NCBI RefSeq assembly: GCF_004345365.1
Contig: NZ_SLVF01000006.1
Span: 1 to 64,000 of the forward strand
Length of the DNA stretch: 64,000 bases
Source of the DNA: Kribbella sp. VKM Ac-2568
Lineage (GTDB): Bacteria > Actinomycetota > Actinomycetes > Propionibacteriales > Kribbellaceae
Direction of reading: 5' to 3'
Of this stretch, positions 58,632 through 64,000 are shown piece after piece; position 1 is the stretch's first letter; each line of letters opens with the position of its first letter. The notes under the pieces are model-generated. The model had not been told where the DNA came from. It worked only from the letters and a program-made list of their open reading frames with translations, and did no database searches. The position numbers and the translations under genes are program-made.

Positions 58632-59402
58632 GTGGAGCTCAGGGCTTACGCGCTCAGCGTGCAAGGTCCGCACGCGCCGATGCTGCAGCCGACCTCGGTG
58701 AACGTCGGCGACCACCAACTGGTGTTGCTCGCGGGCTATCCCGGCCCTGGTCACGTCGCTGCCGCGCTCGGGCTGTCCGGTCGGCTGAAGCCGGACGGTG
58801 GCGAGGTGAAGCTGAACGGGCAGACCGACGGACGCCTGCTCCGCCGGAGTGTCGCGGTGGTGGACGCCCCGGGGATCACCGAGCCGGACGACGCCCTGCC
58901 GGTGCAGACGGTCGTGGGCGAGGAACTGGCGATCGCTGGACGCAAGGCCGGGCGTAAAGCCGTGCGCGAGTGGTTGGGCGAGCACGAGTGGTCCGAGTAC
59001 GCCGACCGGCGGTTCGAGCATCTGCCGGTCAGCGTGCGGACGGAGTTGCTCGCGGAGCTGATGGTCGCGGGGAAGGACGTGAAGGTGGTGATCCTGACGA
59101 TGCCGGACCGGCTCGGCGGGGATCCGCATGACTGGTACGGCGTCGGGCGGGATCTGGCGTCTAGGGGATACGCCGTGCTCATCACCTGCGCGGATGCCTC
59201 GGCACGGCTACTCGGCGTACCGGCGGCGCAGATGGGTTCGGTGAATCAGCCCGACCCCGTGCAGGTCGAACCCGCCGCGCCGGTCGAACCCGAAGTACAG
59301 GTCGAAGCCGAAGGACCGGCTGCGCCCGAGGCGCCTGCCGAAGTACCGGTCGAAACAGAAGCAGCTGCAGAGGAAGACGAAGACGTGAAGGACCAGGTAT
59401 GA
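58632..59402 (+). CDS. Degenerate ABC-type ATPase-like protein, partner of YhgE/Pip protein
   Basis: The 256-residue protein follows the ABC ATPase layout, but the key motifs have changed. The P-loop reads GYPGPGHVAAALGL (near 36-49) with His for Lys, the signature region reads LPVSVRTELLAELM instead of LSGGQ, and the Walker B region reads VVILTMPD with no Glu. The last 50 residues are an acidic Pro/Glu/Val-rich tail. It therefore probably does not hydrolyse ATP. GGGGAAG precedes the GTG at 58632. It overlaps the YhgE gene by 4 nt. Confidence 0.78.
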   Translation: MELRAYALSVQGPHAPMLQPTSVNVGDHQLVLLAGYPGPGHVAAALGLSGRLKPDGGEVKLNGQTDGRLLRRSVAVVDAPGITEPDDALPVQTVVGEELAIAGRKAGRKAVREWLGEHEWSEYADRRFEHLPVSVRTELLAELMVAGKDVKVVILTMPDRLGGDPHDWYGVGRDLASRGYAVLITCADASARLLGVPAAQMGSVNQPDPVQVEPAAPVEPEVQVEAEGPAAPEAPAEVPVETEAAAEEDEDVKDQV

Positions 59403-61462
59403 CGGCCATCCGGATGGCGCTGAGCGAGTTGCGGCGGTTGACCGCCGGTCGGTTGCCGAAGCTCGCGGTGGTGGCCTTGCTCTGCGTCCCGATGCTGTAC
59501 GGCGGGCTGTACCTGTACGCGAACCACGATCCGTACGGGCGGCTCGACAAGGTCCCTACGGCGGTAGTCGTCGAGGACGAGGGGACCATCCTGTCGACTG
59601 GCGAGAAGCTGTCGGTCGGTCCACAGGTCGCCGACGAACTGGTGAAGTCGAAGAGCTTCGACTGGCACCGCGTTGACCGGGCGGAGGCGAACGCGGGTGT
59701 CACCGACGGGCGGTACGAGTTCGCGCTGGTGCTGCCGAGGACGTTCTCGGCGGATCTCGCCTCGAGCGCGGAGTTCGAGCCGCGGCAGGCGAATCTCGAG
59801 CTGCTGACCAACGACGCGAACAACTACCTCGCCCACACGATCGCGAACCAGGTCGTCGCGCAGGTGACGAAGAGCGTCGCGGCCCAGGTGAGCGAGACCG
59901 CCGCGAGCAAGCTGCTGGCCGGGTTCAGCAAGATCCACGGGCAGATCACCAAAGCGGCGACGGGTGCCGGGCAGCTGCAGAGCGGTCTTACCTCGGCCGC
60001 GACCGGTATGACCAAGCTCCAGACCGGCGCCGGGCAGCTGAACACTGCGCAGAAGCAACTCTCGGCGGGCGCGACCCAGCTCTCTTCCGGTCTCACTCAG
60101 GCAGGCAAGGGCGCCACCGACCTCGCTAGCGGCGCAGGGCAGTTGAGCACCGGGCTCGGAACCCTGAAGACGAAGACCGCCACGCTGCCGGCCCAGACCA
60201 GGAAGCTGGCGACCGGCGCCGATCAGGTTGCTGATGGCAACGAGAAGATCGCGACCACCGGGCAGCAGGTGGCGACCGCGTCCGGCACGTTGGTGAAGGA
60301 CCTGAGCACGCTCGATGGCGACTTGGCGGCGCGGCTCAAGGCGCGCGGGTTCACTCAGGCGCAGATCGACCAGGTCCTCGCGGAGACGGCCAAGCTGCGT
60401 GGTCCGGTGGTCACTGCCAACACCAAGATCCAGTCCACCTCGAAGCAGCTGAACCAGCTCGCCAGTGGCGCTCGGCAGGTGTCAAATGGCGCTGCTGCCC
60501 TAGCCAACGCCACACCGGCCCTGACCGCCGGGATCAACAGCGCGTCCACTGGCGCGACCAAGCTCAGCACGGGTGCGACCCAGTTGCAGACGGGTGTGGC
60601 GTCGCTGCAAGCGGGCGCGTCGAAGCTGGCGACTGGCGAGCAGCAGGCGGTGGCCGGCCAGGGTGAGCTGCTCACCGGCGTGAACAGCCTGGCGACCGGC
60701 GTCGGCAAACTCAAGACCGGCGCGACCGAGCTCAACACCGCTCTCACCAACGGCGCCAAGCAGATCCCGAACCCGTCTCCCGAGGCACGGAAGGCGGTCG
60801 CGGAGACCCTCGGAGCCCCGGTCGGCCTGACGAACACCTCGCAGGCGACGGCGGACAGCTACGGCGCGGGGCTGGCGCCGTTCTTCCTCAGCCTGTCCTG
60901 CTGGATCGGCGCCTACGTGCTGTTCCTGCTGGTCAGGCCGTTGTCACCCCGGGCGCTGGCCGGTCTGCAGGCACCTCTGCGGGTCGCCCTCGGTGGCTGG
61001 CTGCCGCCGGCGATCTTCGGTGCGGTCCAGGCGACGCTGGTATTCACCGCGGTGGTGATCGGCCTCGGGATCGACACCGCGCATCCGTGGCTGACGGTGG
61101 GCTACCTGATGCTCACGTCGCTGACGTTCGTGGCGATCCTGCACGCGCTGTCCGCCTGGTTCGGTGCCGTGGGCAAATTCCTCGGCCTGGTGTTGATGGT
61201 GGTCCAACTGGTCAGCGCGGGCGGCACCTTCCCGTGGCAGACGATCCCCGCGCCGCTCTACTTCTTCCACCACGTACTCCCGATGAGCTACGCGATCGAC
61301 GGCGTCCGCCACCTGATGTACGGCGGCCCCGGCCCCAACCTCGGCAAGGACCTCCTGGTCCTGACGGCCTGGCTCCTCGCAGGCATCACCGCCTCAGCCC
61401 TGGCAGCCCGCAAACAACGCATCTGGCCCGCCAAGAAACTCCAGCCCGAACTAGCCCTCTGA
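59399..61462 (+). CDS. YhgE/Pip-family membrane protein
   Basis: The 687-residue protein has one N-terminal membrane helix (LAVVALLCVPMLYGGLYLYA, about 21-40), a long external region (50-490) with many repeated GA-T-L-S/TG-type motifs forming coiled or helical repeats, and about five C-terminal membrane segments (495-680). This matches the YhgE/Pip family, related to phage-infection protein Pip and to EsaA of type VII secretion. The ABC-like gene and TetR gene beside it form a conserved-looking unit. Cargo unknown. Confidence 0.85.
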   Translation: MTAIRMALSELRRLTAGRLPKLAVVALLCVPMLYGGLYLYANHDPYGRLDKVPTAVVVEDEGTILSTGEKLSVGPQVADELVKSKSFDWHRVDRAEANAGVTDGRYEFALVLPRTFSADLASSAEFEPRQANLELLTNDANNYLAHTIANQVVAQVTKSVAAQVSETAASKLLAGFSKIHGQITKAATGAGQLQSGLTSAATGMTKLQTGAGQLNTAQKQLSAGATQLSSGLTQAGKGATDLASGAGQLSTGLGTLKTKTATLPAQTRKLATGADQVADGNEKIATTGQQVATASGTLVKDLSTLDGDLAARLKARGFTQAQIDQVLAETAKLRGPVVTANTKIQSTSKQLNQLASGARQVSNGAAALANATPALTAGINSASTGATKLSTGATQLQTGVASLQAGASKLATGEQQAVAGQGELLTGVNSLATGVGKLKTGATELNTALTNGAKQIPNPSPEARKAVAETLGAPVGLTNTSQATADSYGAGLAPFFLSLSCWIGAYVLFLLVRPLSPRALAGLQAPLRVALGGWLPPAIFGAVQATLVFTAVVIGLGIDTAHPWLTVGYLMLTSLTFVAILHALSAWFGAVGKFLGLVLMVVQLVSAGGTFPWQTIPAPLYFFHHVLPMSYAIDGVRHLMYGGPGPNLGKDLLVLTAWLLAGITASALAARKQRIWPAKKLQPELAL

Positions 61463-61556
61463 GCATCACCCGGGCGTGAGTTGCTGGGCTCCCCGCCGCC
61501 ACGCCCCGCGAGATCGAGAGCTGTTGTGGTGGGGGTGGTGGTGCTTACTGTGAGAT

Positions 61557-61970
61557 ATGGGTGGGGATGTGGTCGCTTCGAAGGCGGCTAACTTCTTGGT
61601 CGAGGATGCTGCGCTTCGAGATGGGGTGGTGGGGACGGTCTTCGACGTGGCCGGGGTGTCGCAGAAGCCTGTCGATCTGGTGCTTGCCGGGTTCAGGAAG
61701 TACTACGGGGGGCTGTGGGTGGGCGGGCGGATCAAGGTGACGGCGAGCGCCATCGCGATCGCGCCGAACCTGATGAACCGCGCTGTTCACCACGAACTGG
61801 CCTCGATCGAGCTGCGGCTGGTGGATCTCGAGTCGGTCGAGGTCCTACCGGGGTTCGTCACGAAGATCATTGCGCTCCGTACGCCGGAGCATGTCGTGAA
61901 GGTTCGCTGTTACGGTGCGCCAGCGCTGGCTCAGCAGATCCGCGAGCTGGCCGCGCGGGCGACCGGTTAG
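61557..61970 (+). CDS. Hypothetical protein, possibly GRAM/PH-like
   Basis: The 137-residue protein has repeated beta-strand-like segments (GRIKVTASAIAIAPNLMNRAVHHELASIELRLVDLESVEVLPG and TKIIALRTPEHVVKVRCYGA in parts), which suggest a GRAM- or PH-like fold; no named family is certain. TACTGT lies shortly before the ATG at 61557, so it may be leaderless. Its last nucleotides overlap the end of the convergent gene. Confidence 0.6.
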   Translation: MGGDVVASKAANFLVEDAALRDGVVGTVFDVAGVSQKPVDLVLAGFRKYYGGLWVGGRIKVTASAIAIAPNLMNRAVHHELASIELRLVDLESVEVLPGFVTKIIALRTPEHVVKVRCYGAPALAQQIRELAARATG

Positions 61971-62200
61971 TGGTGGTTCCAGGTGGGGGAACCCTTGGGG
62001 GCGGCGTCGCGGAGGGCGGTTTGGTGCTGGATGTGGTTCCAGCGGGCCAGGTCTTTGTCGCCGCCCAGGACCAGGAGGCCGTCTCGTGTGGGGTAGGCCT
62101 GGCCGGCGGTGACGCAGTACGGGAGGTCGGGAGGCGGGACGCGCTGGCCGTCTGCCTTCAGGAGGAAGACGTCGGGAACCAGATATTTGATATCTGTCAA
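61967..62200 (-). CDS. Hypothetical protein, 77 residues
   Basis: The frame encodes a compact, non-repetitive sequence (PDVFLLKADGQRVPPPDLPYCVTAGQAYPTRDGLLVLGG) with a sensible composition and ends in the last nucleotides of the convergent gene. Family not recognized. No strong ribosome site is seen, so this is a moderate-confidence call. Confidence 0.5.
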   Translation of the reverse strand: MTDIKYLVPDVFLLKADGQRVPPPDLPYCVTAGQAYPTRDGLLVLGGDKDLARWNHIQHQTALRDAAPKGSPTWNHH

Positions 62201-62235
62201 CTGGTCGATCCCTCTTGAGTGGCGTGCGCACAGAG

Positions 62236-63492
62236 TTAGCGGGTCACTCCGAGGAGCGCGGAGGCGGTGCCGAGGAGGACGTTCGTGGCGGGCTGGTCGA
62301 AGAAGGTGATGAGCGCTTCATAGGTACTGCGCTGGGCGGCGTCCGGGTCGACGACGTACCCGTAGTAGCCGTCGGTGTAGCCGATCACCCGCGTGACCGG
62401 GTGCGGGCTGTCCGCCTGGAGGCAGGCGCCGTGGATGGCGAAGAGTTCGACCGGAAGGTGCACCCAGGCCACGTCGCCGAAGACGACCACGCTGACGGGA
62501 AGATCGAGGTACTCGGGGAGCTCCGCGGCCGACATCAAGGCCTGCCCGCGAGCACCGTCGAGGCGGGTCTGCGCGATCCGGACCGCCGGTTCGTCGAGGC
62601 CGCCGTGGATCCCGGCCGCGGCGGTGGCCACCATCGCGGCCGCTTCCGCCGGCGCCGGAATATCCCGCACCTTCAACCGAGCCGTCGTACGCCGGATGGT
62701 CGGGGCGACGGCGGGTAGGTCGAGCCCTGGTTCGGCCAGGGCGTCGGCGACGCGGGCGGCGAGTAGCCCGCCCAGGCGGTCGACCTCCTCCGCACCTCGA
62801 CCCTGACGGGTGAAGCGGGGGCTCACATCGCCGGCGGCGCCCTGCAGGAACCCCACCACCACGGAGTCCGCGCCCAGAGCCGCCCGAGCCGCGCCCGGCC
62901 AGTCTGCGGACCAGCGCAGATTCTCGGGCCCGTAGGTGGTCGGGTGACAGGCGAAGTCGAGCAGAATCGCGGCCAGCGAACCGTCGAGCGAGTGCAACGC
63001 GAGCACACCGGCCGTGTTGTCGTGCGGGCCGTTCCTTCGGTGCCGGTTGGTCCCGACGCCGAGGACTTCCACCGACCGCCACGACGCACGCACCGGCTGC
63101 CTCTGCATCGGAGCCGAGGCGACCGCCGCGACAAGCGGCTCGTACAGCGACGGTTCCCGCGACGCGGGTATCACCGGGTGGATCTGTCCGGTCCACCCAG
63201 ACGGGCCCGAGTGGGTGTGGGAGGCACAGACGACCACGCACTCCGGCGGGATTCCCGCGGCCGATGCGGCTGCCGCAGACAACTCGGCCACCAGGGCGGA
63301 GCCCACCGCGATCGCGTCCAGACTCAACCAGAGCACGCCCGGCGAGTCCGCCGTACTGAGCCAGATCATCGTCGCCCGCAACGGGTCCGCAGTACCGGTG
63401 GCCAGGTCCGCGCGAGCCGCGTACCCGTCCAGGCGGTGTCCTGGCGGTGGGGTGACATCGAGGGAGGCCGCACCCAGGAGTAGCTCGCTCAC
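62236..63492 (-). CDS. Neutral/alkaline non-lysosomal ceramidase-like protein
   Basis: The 418-residue protein has the N-terminal ceramidase-like domain: LLLGAASLDVTPPPGHRLDGYAAR near 4-27, VVVCASHTHSGPSGWTG near 86-102 (zinc-binding His pair), NGPHDNTAGVLALHSLDGSLAAILLDFACHPTTYGP near 150-187 and LQGAAGDVSPRF near 210-221. The C-terminal Ig-like domain of full ceramidases is missing, and no signal peptide is seen, so it may be a cytoplasmic relative with a different substrate. In actinomycetes such genes often lie in sugar-use clusters; here NanE is adjacent. The GTG at 63492 follows GGAGCG. Confidence 0.78.
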   Translation of the reverse strand: MSELLLGAASLDVTPPPGHRLDGYAARADLATGTADPLRATMIWLSTADSPGVLWLSLDAIAVGSALVAELSAAAASAAGIPPECVVVCASHTHSGPSGWTGQIHPVIPASREPSLYEPLVAAVASAPMQRQPVRASWRSVEVLGVGTNRHRRNGPHDNTAGVLALHSLDGSLAAILLDFACHPTTYGPENLRWSADWPGAARAALGADSVVVGFLQGAAGDVSPRFTRQGRGAEEVDRLGGLLAARVADALAEPGLDLPAVAPTIRRTTARLKVRDIPAPAEAAAMVATAAAGIHGGLDEPAVRIAQTRLDGARGQALMSAAELPEYLDLPVSVVVFGDVAWVHLPVELFAIHGACLQADSPHPVTRVIGYTDGYYGYVVDPDAAQRSTYEALITFFDQPATNVLLGTASALLGVTR

Positions 63493-63532
63493 GTCAACGC
63501 TCCAGCAGTCTGTCCGCCGAGGCGGGTGGTGC

Positions 63533-64000
63533 TCATCTGGTCCCCTCGAAAGAGTTGGCTCCTGAGTACCGCGGAATCGAGGCCACCAAACGCGCGGTGG
63601 TTTCCATCGGATTAGTGATCGCCGTCCCCACGACGACGGCGTACGCACCGGCATCGAAGGCGGCGCGGACGTCCTCGGGGGTGCGGATCCGGCCCTCGGC
63701 TACGACCGGGCAGTCCACCTCGGCGACCAACTGCCGGATCAGCTCAATGTCCGGCTCATCCGGTACGACGTCAGCGGTGTACCCGGAGAGCGTGGTCGCG
63801 ACGAGGTCGGCGCCGGCTGCGCGGGCCGCGTGTCCTGCTTCGAGGCTGTCGCAGTCGGCGAGCACGGGTACGCCGAGTTCGTCGTGGATGCGCTTGATCT
63901 GCAGCTCCAGCGGGAGTCCGTCCGGGCGCGGGCGGAGCGTGGCGTCGAGTGCGATCAGGTCGGCGCCGGCCTCGACGATCCCGACGGCCGACTCGTACGT
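63533..64000 (-). CDS. nanE: N-acetylmannosamine-6-phosphate 2-epimerase, N-terminus beyond the window
   Basis: The visible 155 residues include the NanE TIM-barrel hallmarks GADLIALDATLRPRP, GVPVLADCDSLEAG, DLVATTLSGYT, CPVVAEGRIRTPEDV and AVVVGTAITNP. NanE converts ManNAc-6-P to GlcNAc-6-P in sialic-acid and amino-sugar breakdown. The gene runs past position 64000. It lies 40 nt upstream of the ceramidase-like gene on the same strand and may be its operon partner. Confidence 0.88.
   Translation of the reverse strand, partial: TYESAVGIVEAGADLIALDATLRPRPDGLPLELQIKRIHDELGVPVLADCDSLEAGHAARAAGADLVATTLSGYTADVVPDEPDIELIRQLVAEVDCPVVAEGRIRTPEDVRAAFDAGAYAVVVGTAITNPMETTARLVASIPRYSGANSFEGTR

Noticed and set aside
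1..64000. tRNA, rRNA, CRISPR arrays, insertion sequences and prophage genes
   Set aside because: I looked for cloverleaf-like segments, regularly spaced repeats and transposase or phage motifs and found none. A covariance and profile search would be needed to exclude short or diverged cases.

Overview
The window is high-GC DNA from an actinomycete. The signs are dense GC-ending codons, many GTG starts, many leaderless genes whose -10 box lies 6-7 nt before the start codon, and families typical of Actinomycetota such as a DUF3152 protease, a SigE-family ECF factor, NtaA-type monooxygenases, MmyB-type regulators and deazaflavin (Ddn-like) oxidoreductases. The gene mix fits a soil Nocardioidaceae/Kribbellaceae-like organism, but that placement is inference. 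I see no rRNA, tRNA, CRISPR array, transposase or integrase. Most of the window looks like ordinary chromosome with a few accessory patches.

Left part (1-13.3 kb): a quinone-oxidoreductase-like MDR protein, then a tightly overlapping minus-strand sulfur-acquisition operon (flavin reductase, ABC binding lipoprotein, permease, ATPase, FMN monooxygenase). A short peptide ending in a Cys codon precedes it and looks like a cysteine-responsive leader. A sigma factor overlapping an O6-alkylguanine-DNA alkyltransferase, a hydrolase and a methyltransferase follow. Next comes an NCS1 transporter under a TPP (THI) riboswitch, probably a thiamine-precursor importer, then an operon of a hydrolase and a proline/glycine-rich membrane protein, and a DUF3152 protease.

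Patch at 13.3-18.3 kb: a HipA-like kinase plus DUF3037 pair with lower GC than its surroundings, an AAA ATPase behind a cluster of phased CTAG sites, a decayed methyltransferase and a stand-alone RelA/SpoT-type alarmone synthetase. This is the most accessory-looking stretch and holds the best candidate for an undescribed stress or defence module.

Middle (18.3-43.4 kb): an MFS exporter; a heterodimeric ABC exporter whose two halves have complementary losses of ATPase motifs; an S9 peptidase; an LD-carboxypeptidase; a GrpB protein; a large secreted NAGPA-plus-metallophosphatase protein; a rhodanese; an Fpg/Nei glycosylase; a sigma factor with a membrane partner; a secreted Cu/Zn-SOD-like protein; a GlxA-type regulator; a DrrAB-like ABC exporter with a PadR regulator and a clear operator; and adenosine deaminase.

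Right part (43.4-64 kb): an orphan DUF1016/YhcG-type PDDEXK nuclease with a perfect internal palindrome; a Ddn-like oxidoreductase divergent from a TetR regulator with two matching operators; aat; an MBL hydrolase; an EcsC protein; two tail-to-tail overlapping MmyB-type regulators; an HMG-CoA-lyase-like enzyme; a two-gene TrbL/VirB6-like membrane locus; a MarR regulator; a membrane-anchored sulfite-oxidase-family protein; a TetR regulator divergent from an operon of a degenerate ABC ATPase and a YhgE/Pip membrane protein; and, at the edge, a ceramidase-like protein with a partial NanE. A palindrome-related octamer, AGTACTGC, recurs through the window in several reading frames.
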